Source: Streptomyces subrutilus
Lineage (GTDB): Bacteria > Actinomycetota > Actinomycetes > Streptomycetales > Streptomycetaceae
Reading direction: 5' to 3'
Assembly: GCF_008704535.1 (NCBI RefSeq)
Contig: NZ_CP023701.1
Span: forward strand, 2,108,001 to 2,172,000
DNA length: 64,000 nucleotides
Shown: positions 34,784 through 43,930 of the stretch, piece by piece
How the letters are laid out: every line of letters begins with the position of its first letter
Numbering within the stretch: the stretch's first letter is position 1
Translations under genes and position numbers: made by a program
Notes under the pieces: model-generated
Told to the model about the DNA's origin: nothing
The model's input: only the letters and a program-made list of their open reading frames with translations
Databases searched by the model: none

Positions 34784-36370
34784 ATGGACCCGGTGATCGT
34801 CGTCGGCGCGGGGCCCGTGGGTCTGTCCCTGTCCCTCGCCCTGGCCGGCCAGGGCGTGCCCACCGTCGTGCTCGACGAGGGGCCCGGCAAGGAGGAGCCC
34901 CGCCCGGCCCGCACGGTCGTGCTGCACTCCGACACCGCCGCCATGGTGAACCGGCTGGGCTGCGCGACCCTGCGCGACGAGGGCGCGTACTTCGCCGCCT
35001 GGCGCACCGTGCGGCGCCGGCAGCCCGCGCAGCGCAGCACCTTCGACGACGGCCCGGCGCCGCTGCACCTGCCGCAGCACGCCCTGACCCGCGGGCTGCG
35101 CGACGCGGCCTGCGCGCACCCCCTCGTCCAGTTGATCACCGACAGCCGGCTGGACTCCTTGGAGCAGGACGACCACGGGGTCACCGCGCACACCCAGGGC
35201 GCCGAAACCACCTGGTGGCGCGGGAGTTACCTGGTCGGCTGCGACGGTGCCCGCTCCACCGTCCGCAAACTGCTCGGCATCCGCTTCCCCGGCCGCACCG
35301 CCGTGGAACGCCTGGCCGTGGCCGCACTGCGCACCGAACTCCCCTGGCCCGGCGAGGCGTTGCTGCACCGCAATCCGCCGTCCGGGTCGGACGAGGTGGT
35401 CGCCCGGCCGCTGCCCGACGGGGTGTGGCGGCTGGACTGGCTGCTTCCGCCGCGCGGGGAGCTGGTGACGCCCGAAACCCTGGTGGCCCTCGTCCGCGAC
35501 ACCCTCGCGGTGTGGTGCGGGGGCAGCACTCCCCCGTACGACCTGCTCGACACCGGTGTCCACACGCTGCACCACCGACTCGCCCGGCGCTGGCGCGACG
35601 GCCGGGCCTTCCTCGCCGGAGACGCCGCGCACCTGCTGGGCGCCCTCGGCACCCAGGGGGTGGAGGAGGGGCTGCGGGACGCCGAGAACCTGGCCTGGAA
35701 GCTGTCCCTGGCCTGGCACCACGGCGCCTCCGAAGCCCTGCTCGACAGCTACGGGGCCGAGCGGCGCACCGCGGTCGCGGCCCGGCTGCGCGCGGCCGAC
35801 CAGGCGATGGCGGTCCTGCGGGCCGGGGGCGGACTGCGCACCTACCTGCCGGGCGCGTCCCGCTCCGCCGAGTCCCTCCTGACCGACGGACACCTCGGCC
35901 GCGGGCCGCTGGGCGCGCAGCCCTCGTACGCCCCGCCCGCGGCCGCCCACGAGGTCCCCACGGACACGGAACCGGGCGGTCCGGTGGCGAACGTGCCCGT
36001 GACCGCCCCGGACGGCTCCACCGTGCCCCTGCGCGACCTGCTCGGCGGCCGGCCGCTGGCGCTCCTGGTGGCCCCGGGCACGGGCGTCTGGGACCGGCGC
36101 CACTGGCTGGGCGCCGGGCTGATGCCCCGGCTCGCGGCCGCGGTCGGCGCCCTGCCCGTGCGCACGGACCTGCTGGTGGCGGACGGCTACCCGGGGGCCC
36201 CGGCGCACACCGTGCTGCTGGTCCGGCCGGACGGCCATCTGGCGGCGACCTTCGCGGGGGTCCGGCCGGAGGAGCTGCACGAGGCGGTGGACGCGCTCCG
36301 GGCGGCGGGCCCCGCGGTCGCGCCCGCGCTGGCCGCGCCGCCGAGCACCACCGGCGCGGTGATCGATTGA
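34784..36370 (+). CDS. FAD-dependent aromatic-hydroxylase-like monooxygenase
   Basis: Class A flavoprotein monooxygenase of the PheA/MhpA type, 528 residues. The FAD dinucleotide fold is VVVGAGPVGLSLSLALAGQG. The DG motif is in YLVGCDGARSTVRKLLG, and the GD motif in RAFLAGDAAHLLGALGTQGVEEGL, where the usual Pro is replaced. A thioredoxin-like C-terminal domain from about 420 holds PLRDLLGGRPLALLVAPG. GGGAG lies 7 nt before the ATG. Substrate unknown; it may hydroxylate a phenol or polyketide. The leader/cysteine dioxygenase unit follows at once, with the next -35 overlapping this stop codon. Confidence 0.87.
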   Translation: MDPVIVVGAGPVGLSLSLALAGQGVPTVVLDEGPGKEEPRPARTVVLHSDTAAMVNRLGCATLRDEGAYFAAWRTVRRRQPAQRSTFDDGPAPLHLPQHALTRGLRDAACAHPLVQLITDSRLDSLEQDDHGVTAHTQGAETTWWRGSYLVGCDGARSTVRKLLGIRFPGRTAVERLAVAALRTELPWPGEALLHRNPPSGSDEVVARPLPDGVWRLDWLLPPRGELVTPETLVALVRDTLAVWCGGSTPPYDLLDTGVHTLHHRLARRWRDGRAFLAGDAAHLLGALGTQGVEEGLRDAENLAWKLSLAWHHGASEALLDSYGAERRTAVAARLRAADQAMAVLRAGGGLRTYLPGASRSAESLLTDGHLGRGPLGAQPSYAPPAAAHEVPTDTEPGGPVANVPVTAPDGSTVPLRDLLGGRPLALLVAPGTGVWDRRHWLGAGLMPRLAAAVGALPVRTDLLVADGYPGAPAHTVLLVRPDGHLAATFAGVRPEELHEAVDALRAAGPAVAPALAAPPSTTGAVID

Positions 36371-36395
36371 CCCGTCCGCGGACTCGTGGTTCACT
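36367..36395 (+). promoter_or_regulatory. Candidate promoter of the leader-peptide/cysteine dioxygenase unit
   Basis: TTGACC (36367-36372), a 17-bp spacer and TTCACT (36390-36395). The start point would be at or next to the ATG at 36402. The -35 overlaps the stop codon of the monooxygenase gene. Confidence 0.42.
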
Positions 36396-36401
36396 CCGGA
36401 C

Positions 36402-36488
36402 ATGACCGGCAACGACGTGCGCCTGTGGCGGAGGGTCCATATGGACCTGCTCCGCTATGCGGGCTGCGTGTGTCGCCCTTCCTGCTGA
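36402..36488 (+). CDS. Cysteine-rich leader peptide upstream of cysteine dioxygenase
   Basis: A 28-codon frame whose C-terminal part reads VHMDLLRYAGCVCRPSC, with three Cys codons in the last seven and a TGA right after the last one. It matches the short Streptomyces 'putative leader peptide' pattern (HVDLLRxxxxxCR) found before sulphur-metabolism genes. Three starts are possible: ATG 36402 (leaderless from the promoter above), GTG 36417, and ATG 36441, which has GGAGGG 5 nt upstream. It ends 77 bp before the cysteine dioxygenase ATG. Ribosome stalling at the Cys codons when cysteine is short could control the downstream gene; that role is inferred. Confidence 0.75.
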   Translation: MTGNDVRLWRRVHMDLLRYAGCVCRPSC

Positions 36489-36502
36489 TTCGCCCTTCCC
36501 CC

Positions 36503-36533
36503 CGCGCGCCCCGCGCCGTCACCGGCCCGCGCG
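36503..36533 (+). promoter_or_regulatory. Hairpin between the leader peptide and cysteine dioxygenase
   Basis: CGCGCG arms at 36503-36508 and 36528-36533, with extra CC/GG pairing inside. It lies 15 nt after the leader stop codon, where an attenuator or translation-control stem would be. There is no U tract, so translational control is as likely as termination. Confidence 0.4.
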
Positions 36534-36565
36534 CACCTCCGCGAACCCCAGGAACGGTTTCCGTC

Positions 36566-37123
36566 ATGTCTGCACCCGCGCACGCGCCCGCGCCCGCCGT
36601 CGTCCCCGCGCCCGCCCCCGCTCCGGCCGGCGGCCCCACCGCCGCGGAACTCCTCGCCTTCGCCCTCGCGACCGCCGCCGACGCCGACGTCGTCGCCTCC
36701 CTCCCGCTCGATCCGCAGGGCCGCACCTGGGTGCGGCTGGACGGCCCGGGCGGCAGCGAGGCGTGGCTGATCGGCTGGCCCCCGGGCACCGGCACCGGCT
36801 GGCACGACCACGCCGAGTCGCGCGGCGCCTTCGCCACCGCCCGGGGCCGGCTCACCGAGAACTCGCTGGCCGTACGGCTGCCGTCGCAGGGCTGGAAGTC
36901 CCTGGAACTCGCCCCGGACGTGGACCGCGGCCGCCGGCTGGGCGCGGGCAGCGGGCGGGCCTTCGGCGAGCACCACGTGCACGAGGTGCTCAACGAGTCC
37001 CCGGCCGAGCACGCGATCTCGGTCCACGCGTACTACCCGCCGCTGCCGCTGATCCGCCGCTACAGCCGCTCCGGCCCGGTCCTCACCCTGGAGCACGTCG
37101 AGCGTCCGGCGGACTGGCAGTGA
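36566..37123 (+). CDS. Cysteine dioxygenase (cupin)
   Basis: Iron-dependent cysteine dioxygenase, which oxidises cysteine to cysteine sulphinate. The 185-residue cupin has metal ligands fitting GWHDHAE (His80, His82) and GEHHVHEV (His136 to His139). The first ~30 residues are an Ala/Pro-rich tail. AGGAA is about 12 nt before the ATG, rather far. It is followed, with a GTGA overlap, by a rhodanese gene, so the pair handles cysteine sulphur. Bacterial CDO relatives can act on mercaptopropionate, but the cysteine leader before it favours cysteine. Confidence 0.88.
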   Translation: MSAPAHAPAPAVVPAPAPAPAGGPTAAELLAFALATAADADVVASLPLDPQGRTWVRLDGPGGSEAWLIGWPPGTGTGWHDHAESRGAFATARGRLTENSLAVRLPSQGWKSLELAPDVDRGRRLGAGSGRAFGEHHVHEVLNESPAEHAISVHAYYPPLPLIRRYSRSGPVLTLEHVERPADWQ

Positions 37124-37512
37124 GCGCGCCGGTCGGCATCGACGAACTGCTGGAGCGGGTCCGCGCGGGGTACACCCGGGTCGGCCCGCAGGAGGCGTAC
37201 GCCGCCTCCCGGTCCGGCGCCCTGCTGGTGGACATCCGCTACCAGGCCCTGCGCGAGCGGGACGGCCTGATCCCGGGCGCCCTGGTGGTCGAGCGCAACG
37301 AGCTGGAGTGGCGCCTGGACCCCCGGGGCAGCCACCGGGCCGCCGAGGCCACCGGCCACGACCTCCAGGTGGTGGTGGTCTGCAACGAGGGCTACGCCTC
37401 CAGCCTCGCGGCGGCTTCGCTGCACGCCCTGGGCCTGTCCCGCGCCACGGACCTGACCGGCGGCTTCCAGGCCTGGAAGGCGGCGGGCCTTCCCGTGACA
37501 CCGGCCGCCTGA
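37120..37512 (+). CDS. Rhodanese-like sulphurtransferase
   Basis: Single rhodanese domain of 130 residues: GALLVDIRYQALRERDG...IPGALVVER, then the active-site loop VVVVCNEGYASS with Cys88, and the final DLTGGFQAWKAAGLP. The GTG start overlaps the cysteine dioxygenase stop (GTGA), so the two are coupled. It probably moves sulphane sulphur produced during cysteine breakdown. Confidence 0.92.
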   Translation: MSAPVGIDELLERVRAGYTRVGPQEAYAASRSGALLVDIRYQALRERDGLIPGALVVERNELEWRLDPRGSHRAAEATGHDLQVVVVCNEGYASSLAAASLHALGLSRATDLTGGFQAWKAAGLPVTPAA

Positions 37513-37569
37513 CCCGGGCGCCGCCCCCGGCTCCGCGGGCAGCCCCGGCCCCGGAACGGTGGCGGCGCG

Positions 37570-38139
37570 CTACTCCCGGGGGTACTCGACGCCGTCGGCG
37601 TCCTCGCCCTCGGCTTCGAGCGCCCTGCGCACCACCCGCAGGGCCATGCCCTCCGGATACCCCTTGCGGGCGAGCATGCCGGCGAGCCGCCGCAGGCGCT
37701 TGTCCCGCTCCAGGCCACGGGTGGCGCGGAGCTTGCGCTCCACGAGGTCCCGGGCGGTCTGCTCCTCCTGGTCGGAGTCCAGCTGTTCCAGCGCCTCCTG
37801 GACGAGGGTGGCGTGGACCCCCTTGGTCCGCAGCTCCTGCGCGAGCGCCCGCCGCGCCAGGCCGCGGCCGCGGTGACGGGACTCCACCCAGGCGCCGGCG
37901 AAGGCGGCGTCGTCGATCAGGCCCACCTCCTCGTACCGGGAGAGGACCTGCTCCGACACCTCGTCGGGGATGCCCCGCTTGGCCAGGGCGTCCGCGAGCT
38001 GCCGCCGGGTGCGCGGCATCCCCGTGAGCAGGCGCAGGCAGATCGCCCGCGCCTGCTCCTCGGGGCTCTGGGGCGGCAGTTCCCCGCGGTCCTCACGGCC
38101 GCCGCGGCGCCCGCCGCCCCGCTCTTCCTGCTCCCGCAC
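37570..38139 (-). CDS. recX: RecA regulator RecX
   Basis: Binds RecA filaments and dampens recombinase activity. The 189 residues have a charged Glu/Arg/Gly N-terminus of about 25 residues, then the RecX three-helix repeats ([26 protein letters not shown] and [17 protein letters not shown]). The GTG start lies 3 bp after the recA stop, so the pair is one transcript and translation is coupled. Confidence 0.95.
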   Translation of the reverse strand: MREQEERGGGRRGGREDRGELPPQSPEEQARAICLRLLTGMPRTRRQLADALAKRGIPDEVSEQVLSRYEEVGLIDDAAFAGAWVESRHRGRGLARRALAQELRTKGVHATLVQEALEQLDSDQEEQTARDLVERKLRATRGLERDKRLRRLAGMLARKGYPEGMALRVVRRALEAEGEDADGVEYPRE

Positions 38140-38142
38140 GGG

Positions 38143-39267
<1,125 letters not shown>

Positions 39268-39310
39268 GGGTTCCACCCGATTTGCTTGAGTCGATCGCTT
39301 CACGCCATTG

Positions 39311-39333
39311 ACGCTAATGCCTGCCACTGACAA
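39311..39333 (-). promoter_or_regulatory. RecA-NDp (PafBC-type) promoter of recA
   Basis: On the minus strand: TTGTCAGTG (39333-39325), 8 nt, TAGCGT (39316-39311). This matches the published actinomycete recA damage promoter TTGTCRGTG-N8-TAnnnT at every defined position. Start of transcription would be about 37 nt before the recA ATG. Confidence 0.88.
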
Positions 39334-39370
39334 TGCGCCTCCACGCCCGGTCGGGCTGTGGATAACTCAT

Positions 39371-39386
39371 CAGAATGGATGTTCGA
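39371..39386 (-). promoter_or_regulatory. LexA (SOS) box of recA
   Basis: TCGAACATCCATTCTG on the minus strand. The core GAACATCCATTC has the GAAC-N4-nTTC form of Streptomyces recA boxes. It lies about 105 bp before the start codon, upstream of the RecA-NDp element, which implies a second, more distal promoter. Confidence 0.8.
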
Positions 39387-39466
39387 TTTCCCTGTCAAGC
39401 GCGCCACGCCCACCCCGGCCGCACCGCGCGACCGGCCTCCCGGACGACCCCACCCCTCTCGACTGA

Positions 39467-39507
39467 CAACCCAAGGTTGACACCCATGGGGTGTCAACCT
39501 ACGGTTG
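39467..39507 (+). promoter_or_regulatory. Promoter with nested palindromic operator before the Clp_N/HTH gene
   Basis: TTGACA (39477-39482), a 17-bp spacer and TACGGT (39500-39505) make a near-consensus promoter 7 nt before the ATG. A 27-bp perfect palindrome (39474-39500; arms AGGTTGACACCC, loop ATG) covers the -35 and spacer. Two further perfect CAACC-N3-GGTTG repeats sit at 39467-39479 and 39495-39507. A protein bound here would block RNA polymerase. Confidence 0.82.
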
Positions 39508-39512
39508 CACCC

Positions 39513-40274
39513 ATGACGAATCCCTCCGCGGAACCCCTTCGCATGACCAACCCGGTACGCCTCGACGACCTGATCGAGGCCATCAAGAAGGTCCACCCCG
39601 ACACCCTGGAGCAGCTCAGCGGCGCGGTCGTCGCCGCCGAGGCCCTCGGCGACGTGGCCGACCACCTCATCGGCCACTTCGTCGACCAGGCCCGCCGCTC
39701 GGGCGCCTCCTGGACCGACATCGGCCGCAGCATGGGCGTCACCCGCCAGGCCGCGCAGAAGCGGTTCGTCCCCAAGGCCGACAAGGAGGGCGAGCCGGGC
39801 CTCGACCCGAACCAGGGCTTCGGCCGGTTCACCCCCCGCGCCCGCAACGTCGTCGTCGCCGCGCAGAACGAGGCCCGCGCGGCCGGCAACGCCGAGATCC
39901 GCACCGAGCACCTGGCGCTGGGCCTGCTGGCCGAGCCCGAGGGCCTCGCCGCCGCCGCCCTCACCGCCCGGGGCGTCACCGCCGACCAGGTGCGCGCCGC
40001 CGCGGCCGCCGACCTGCCGCCGGCCCTGCCCGAGGTCCCCGACCTCGTCCCCTTCGACGCCTCCGCGAAGAAGGCCCTGGAACTCACCTTCCGCGAGGCC
40101 CTGCGCCTGGGCCACGACTACGTGGGCACCGAGCACGTCCTGCTGGCGCTCCTGGAGCTGGAGCACGGGACGGGTCCGCTCAGCGGCCTGGGCCTGGACA
40201 AGGCCGCCGTCGAGGCGTACGTCACCGCCGCCCTGGCAGCCGTACTCGGCTCCGCGGACGGCGCCGGGCAGTAG
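39513..40274 (+). CDS. HTH and double Clp_N domain protein, probable autoregulator
   Basis: A 253-residue protein. Residues about 20-90 hold a helix-turn-helix (SGASWTDIGRSMGVTRQAAQKRF). Two Clp N-terminal-type repeats follow: FTPRARNVVVAAQNEARAAG with EIRTEHLALGLLAEPEG, then LELTFREALRLGHDY with VGTEHVLLALLELEHG. Such repeats bind substrates or adaptors in ClpA/ClpC; there is no ATPase here. The ATG at 39513 lies 7 nt after the -10 and has no Shine-Dalgarno, so the mRNA is probably leaderless. It is divergent from recA. Its tail overlaps the convergent permease gene by 53 bp. Function beyond likely DNA binding is unknown. Confidence 0.85.
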   Translation: MTNPSAEPLRMTNPVRLDDLIEAIKKVHPDTLEQLSGAVVAAEALGDVADHLIGHFVDQARRSGASWTDIGRSMGVTRQAAQKRFVPKADKEGEPGLDPNQGFGRFTPRARNVVVAAQNEARAAGNAEIRTEHLALGLLAEPEGLAAAALTARGVTADQVRAAAAADLPPALPEVPDLVPFDASAKKALELTFREALRLGHDYVGTEHVLLALLELEHGTGPLSGLGLDKAAVEAYVTAALAAVLGSADGAGQ

Positions 40275-41589
40275 AGGCGTCCGCGTCCCGCGTCAGCTCG
40301 TAGCGCTTCACGTACGCACCGAGGAACGCCTGCAGCGTGGCGACGGCCGGGATCGCGATCAGCGCCCCGACCGCCCCCAGCAGGGCGGTGCCCGCGATGA
40401 CCGAGCCGAAGGCCACGGCCGGATGGATGTCGACGGTCTTCGAGGTCAGCTTGGGCTGCAGGACGTAGTTCTCGAACTGCTGGTAGACCACCACGAACCC
40501 GAGCACGTACAGCGCGTACCAGGGATCGACGGTGAAGGCGATCAGCATCGGCAGCGCGCCCGCCAGGTAGGTGCCGATGGTGGGGATGAACTGGGAGACC
40601 AGCCCCACCCACACCGCCAGCGCGGGCGCGTACGGGATGCCGAGGACCGCGAACAGGACGTAGTGCGCGATGCCGGAGATCAGCGCCATCAGCCCGCGCG
40701 AGTAGAGGTAGCCGCCCGTCTTGGCGACGGCGATCTCCCAGGCGCGCAGCACCTCGGCCTGCTTGGCGGGGGGCAGTACGGAGCACAGCGCGCGCCGCAG
40801 CCGCGGCCCGTCGGCGGCGAAGTAGAAGGAGAACAGCCCGATCGTCAGCAGCTTGAAGAGCCCGCCGAGCACGGTGGCGGACACGTCGAGCACGCCGCTC
40901 GCGCTGTTCTGCACGTACTTCTGCAGCCAGTCGGAGTGCAGCATGCTGTCCTGGATGTCCAGCCGGGACAGCTCGGTGTGGAAGGTGGTGTTGATCGAGT
41001 TGATGACGGAGTCGAGGTAGTCGGGGAAGCTCTCGACCATGTCGACGATCTGCCCGGCGAGCATCGAGCCGAGCAGGGCGAGGAAGCCGGCGACGAAGAC
41101 GAACACGCCGAGGAACACCACGAAGGTGGCGAACCCGCGGCGCATGCCGCGCTCCGCCATCCGGGCCACCGCGGGCTCGATCGCGAGCGCGAGGAAGAAC
41201 GCGATCAGGATGTTGACGAGCAGCCCGATCAACTGGTGGAAGGCCCAGCTGCCCAGCTGGAAGCAGGCGACCAGGGCCAGGACGAGGACCACGGCGCGCG
41301 GCAGCCAGCGCGGCATCCGCGCGTACGCCCCCTCCGGGGTCCCGGCCGGCGGCCGGGCGCCGGTGCCCCCGGGATCGGCCGGCCACGGCGCGGCCGCGGA
41401 GGCCGCGGACGGCCCGGAGGCTCCGGCGGGCCCGGGTACGGCGGAGGTGTCGGTCGCCCCGGGAGCCCCGGCCCCCGCCAAGGTCCCGGCCCGCGCGGCC
41501 GGCATCACCGTGGCGGGCGGAGCGGGCGCGGCGGGCGCCGCCTCCGGGGTGTCCGCGGTCGGGTCGGTCGTCTCATCAGTGGCTGCCAC
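40222..41589 (-). CDS. AI-2E family transporter (PerM-like membrane protein)
   Basis: A 455-residue integral membrane protein. The first ~95 residues are an Ala/Pro-rich cytosolic tail, then about eight hydrophobic segments. Family marks include FFLALAIEPAV, VVFLGVFVFVAGFLALLG, VSQFIPTIGTYLAGALP and the C-terminal QPKLTSKTVDIHPAVAF. The family covers TqsA and other exporters and cation antiporters, so the cargo is unknown. GTG start at 41589 with a weak ribosome site; the next longer frame has no support. Its 3' end overlaps the convergent Clp_N gene. Confidence 0.9.
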   Translation of the reverse strand: MAATDETTDPTADTPEAAPAAPAPPATVMPAARAGTLAGAGAPGATDTSAVPGPAGASGPSAASAAAPWPADPGGTGARPPAGTPEGAYARMPRWLPRAVVLVLALVACFQLGSWAFHQLIGLLVNILIAFFLALAIEPAVARMAERGMRRGFATFVVFLGVFVFVAGFLALLGSMLAGQIVDMVESFPDYLDSVINSINTTFHTELSRLDIQDSMLHSDWLQKYVQNSASGVLDVSATVLGGLFKLLTIGLFSFYFAADGPRLRRALCSVLPPAKQAEVLRAWEIAVAKTGGYLYSRGLMALISGIAHYVLFAVLGIPYAPALAVWVGLVSQFIPTIGTYLAGALPMLIAFTVDPWYALYVLGFVVVYQQFENYVLQPKLTSKTVDIHPAVAFGSVIAGTALLGAVGALIAIPAVATLQAFLGAYVKRYELTRDADASTARRRPRSRVRLPGRR

Positions 41590-41672
41590 CCGGCCAAGTC
41601 TGGCCCACCGGGGTCCCGGACCGCGAAGCCGCTGCCGCCCGGCGGACGCCCGACCCCCGCGGCCGTCCCGGC

Positions 41673-41867
41673 TCAGCGGCGCGAGGCCGGCACGTCCATC
41701 GCCGAACACACCGCGCGCCACACATCCTTGGCCTCCCAGCCCGCGTCCAGCGCCTGGTGGACGGTGCGTCCGCCGAGCTCCGCCATGACGTGGTCCCGCG
41801 CGAAGGAGTCCGCGTAGCCGGCGCCGAAGTGCTCCGCCATCCGCTCCCAGAAAATCGTCAACCGCAT
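41673..41867 (-). CDS. DUF3046 protein
   Basis: A 64-residue protein, MRLTIFWERMAEHFGAGYAD..., with HVMAELGGRTVHQALDAG and KDVWRAVC. This is the whole DUF3046 domain, a short actinobacterial family usually found just upstream of recA. GGAGGC stands directly before the ATG. Function unknown. The conserved synteny with recA is the only clue. Confidence 0.92.
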   Translation of the reverse strand: MRLTIFWERMAEHFGAGYADSFARDHVMAELGGRTVHQALDAGWEAKDVWRAVCSAMDVPASRR

Positions 41868-41947
41868 GCCTCCAGTATCCCGCCCCGGAGAGTGCACCCG
41901 TCCCGTTCCTCCCCCGGCGCCGCCGCGCCGCGCCCTACGGTGCCCGC

Positions 41948-42940
41948 ATGCCTGGAGACCACGCCCGCCCGTCGGCCCCGTCGGCCCCGGGCCCCTGCGC
42001 CCCGCCGTCCGCGCTGGCCCGCGCCGAGCAGTTCGTCTGGCTCACGGCCCGGGTGCTGGAGCAGCGCCGGTTCGCGTTCCACTTCCTCGGCGGGGACGCC
42101 GACGCGGTGGACACCGCCCTCGGCGCGTACCTCAACGCGGACGGCGGCTACGGGCACGCCCTCGACCCGGACGTGCGCGGGCCGCTCAGCCAGCCCCTGC
42201 ACGGTGCGCACGCGCTGCGGGTCCTGGACGGCCTGGGCCGGTGCGCCGGGCAGCGGGTGGAGCGGCTCTGCCGCCACCTGAGCCGGGTGTCCACCCCGGA
42301 CGGCGCCCTGCCCGTGGTCCTGCCGGGCCCGCGCGCCTACCCGGCGGCCCCGTACCACCCGGTGCGCGAGGACGCGCGCGGCGAGCTGGCGACCACCGGC
42401 CGGGTCGTCGGGCTGCTGCACCGCAACCGCGTCTGGCACGCCTGGCTGTTCCGGGCGACGGACTTCTGCTGGGCGCGGGTCGAGCGACCGCGCCCCTGGC
42501 ACCCGTACGAGGTCCCGGGCGCGGTGGCCTTCCTCGACGGGGCCCCCGACCGGGCGCGCGCGGCCGCGGCCGCCGACCGGCTGGGGCGCCTGGTGCGCGA
42601 GCGGCGGCTGGTGGTCCTCGACCCCGGGCGGCGCGCGGAGCACCCGCCCGCCCCCGGCTGCGCGGCGGGCGAGGAGCTGTTCCCGCACGACGTCGCGAGG
42701 CGGCCGGAGTCCCTGGCGCGGAGCTGGTTCACGGACGAGGAGCTGGGCCGTTCGCTGGACTTCCTGGCCGGCCGGCAGCACCCGGACGGCGGCTGGCCGG
42801 TGCGGCGCCGGGCGTGGGCGCCGGGCAGCTCGCTGGAGCGGCGGCCCATCGCCACGCTGGAGGCGCTGCTGACCCTGCGGGCGTACGGACGGCTGCCGGG
42901 CGGCGCCGCTATCCGCCCAGCGCCCGCACCCCGGCCGTGA
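41948..42940 (+). CDS. Prenyltransferase/squalene-cyclase-like repeat protein
   Basis: A 330-residue protein with alpha/alpha-barrel QW-like repeats: YLNADGGYGHALDPDV near 58-73, and LAGRQHPDGGWPVRRRAW near the C-terminus. It has no DxDD or farnesyl site that I can see, so I would not call it an enzyme. The first 25 residues are low complexity. It is divergent from the DUF3046 gene and overlaps the convergent azlD by 32 bp. Confidence 0.72.
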   Translation: MPGDHARPSAPSAPGPCAPPSALARAEQFVWLTARVLEQRRFAFHFLGGDADAVDTALGAYLNADGGYGHALDPDVRGPLSQPLHGAHALRVLDGLGRCAGQRVERLCRHLSRVSTPDGALPVVLPGPRAYPAAPYHPVREDARGELATTGRVVGLLHRNRVWHAWLFRATDFCWARVERPRPWHPYEVPGAVAFLDGAPDRARAAAAADRLGRLVRERRLVVLDPGRRAEHPPAPGCAAGEELFPHDVARRPESLARSWFTDEELGRSLDFLAGRQHPDGGWPVRRRAWAPGSSLERRPIATLEALLTLRAYGRLPGGAAIRPAPAPRP

Positions 42941-43217
42941 CCACGACGGCGGCGGCGACCACCACGAGGAACGGGGCCCGCAGCAGCAGGGCCAGCCCGG
43001 CGGCGGCCAGACCGGCGGCCCGGGCGTCGACGACGAGCGCCTGACCGGAGCTGAAGGTCTGCTGGGCGGTGAGGGCGGCGAGCAGGGCGACCGGCAGCAG
43101 CGCGGCCAGCCGGCGCACCACCGGCCGCTCCAGCGCGCCGGCGGGCACGAGCAGCCCGGCGAGCTTGACGGCGTAGCAGCCGACGACGGTGAGCCCGATG
43201 GCGATCCAGACGTTCAC
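42909..43217 (-). CDS. azlD: Branched-chain amino-acid exporter small subunit AzlD
   Basis: A 102-residue protein with three or four hydrophobic helices, starting GTG AAC GTC TGG. VNVWIAIGLTVVGCYAVKLAG and the Ala/Leu/Val-rich rest are typical of AzlD. The GTGA overlap with azlC shows coupling; the two subunits form the exporter. Its 3' end overlaps the convergent prenyltransferase-like gene. Confidence 0.92.
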   Translation of the reverse strand: MNVWIAIGLTVVGCYAVKLAGLLVPAGALERPVVRRLAALLPVALLAALTAQQTFSSGQALVVDARAAGLAAAGLALLLRAPFLVVVAAAVVVTAGVRALGG

Positions 43218-43930
43218 GAGCGGCGTCCCTTCGCCCACAGCACGGCGGGTGCGGCCAGCGCCGCGATCAGCACGGGCACCCCGGCGGGCAGCAGGGGCAG
43301 GAAGCCCAGCCCGAGGACCAGCGCGAGGACGGCGACGGCGCGCTCGGTCGAGGTGGTGAGCATCGGGGCGAGCAGGGCCAGGAACACGGCGGGGCCGGCG
43401 GCGTCCAGGCCCCAGGCCTGCGTGTCGCCGATCGCCTCGGCGCCCAGGGCGCCGAGCAGCGTGGTGAGGTTCCACAGCACGTAGAGGCTGAGCCCGGTCA
43501 CGGCGAATCCGAGCCGGGCCGATCTGCGGTCGGGCTGGGCCAGCGCCACGGCGGTGGTCTCGTCGATGACCCAGTGGGCGGCGAGGGGCCGCAGGGCCCG
43601 GGGGAGCCTCAGCAGCTGGGACAGCCGCAGCCCGTAGAAGGCGTTGCGGGTGCCGAGGAAGAAGGCCCCGGCGGCCGCGGTGAACGGGTTGCCGCCCGCG
43701 GCCAGCGCTCCGACCAGGGCGAACTGCGAGGCGCCGGTGAAGACGAGCAGGCTGAGCGCACAGGCCTGGAGGGTGCTGATGCCCGATCCGGCGGCGGTCA
43801 CCCCGAAGGCGAATCCGGACAGCCCGACGGCCACCCCCACGCCGAGCGCGTCCCGTACGACGGCGGCGCGCGGCCGCCCGACGGCGGCCCCGTCGGAGAC
43901 CGCCTCCTTCACCATCCGTTGTTCTCCCAC
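43214..43930 (-). CDS. azlC: Branched-chain amino-acid exporter large subunit AzlC
   Basis: Membrane protein of 238 residues with DALGVGVAVGLSGFAFGVTAA, LLVFTGASQFALVGALAAGGNP and FLGTRNAFYGLRLSQLL, all AzlC marks. Starts are GTG 43930 or the ATG five codons later. It precedes azlD and lies 103 bp after an AraC regulator on the same strand, which may control it. Confidence 0.93.
   Translation of the reverse strand: MGEQRMVKEAVSDGAAVGRPRAAVVRDALGVGVAVGLSGFAFGVTAAGSGISTLQACALSLLVFTGASQFALVGALAAGGNPFTAAAGAFFLGTRNAFYGLRLSQLLRLPRALRPLAAHWVIDETTAVALAQPDRRSARLGFAVTGLSLYVLWNLTTLLGALGAEAIGDTQAWGLDAAGPAVFLALLAPMLTTSTERAVAVLALVLGLGFLPLLPAGVPVLIAALAAPAVLWAKGRRS

Noticed and set aside
39268-39333. Longer RecA start at 39333 (adds 22 residues)
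   Set aside because: That start codon lies in the RecA-NDp -35 element, and the [20 protein letters not shown] start has a ribosome site.
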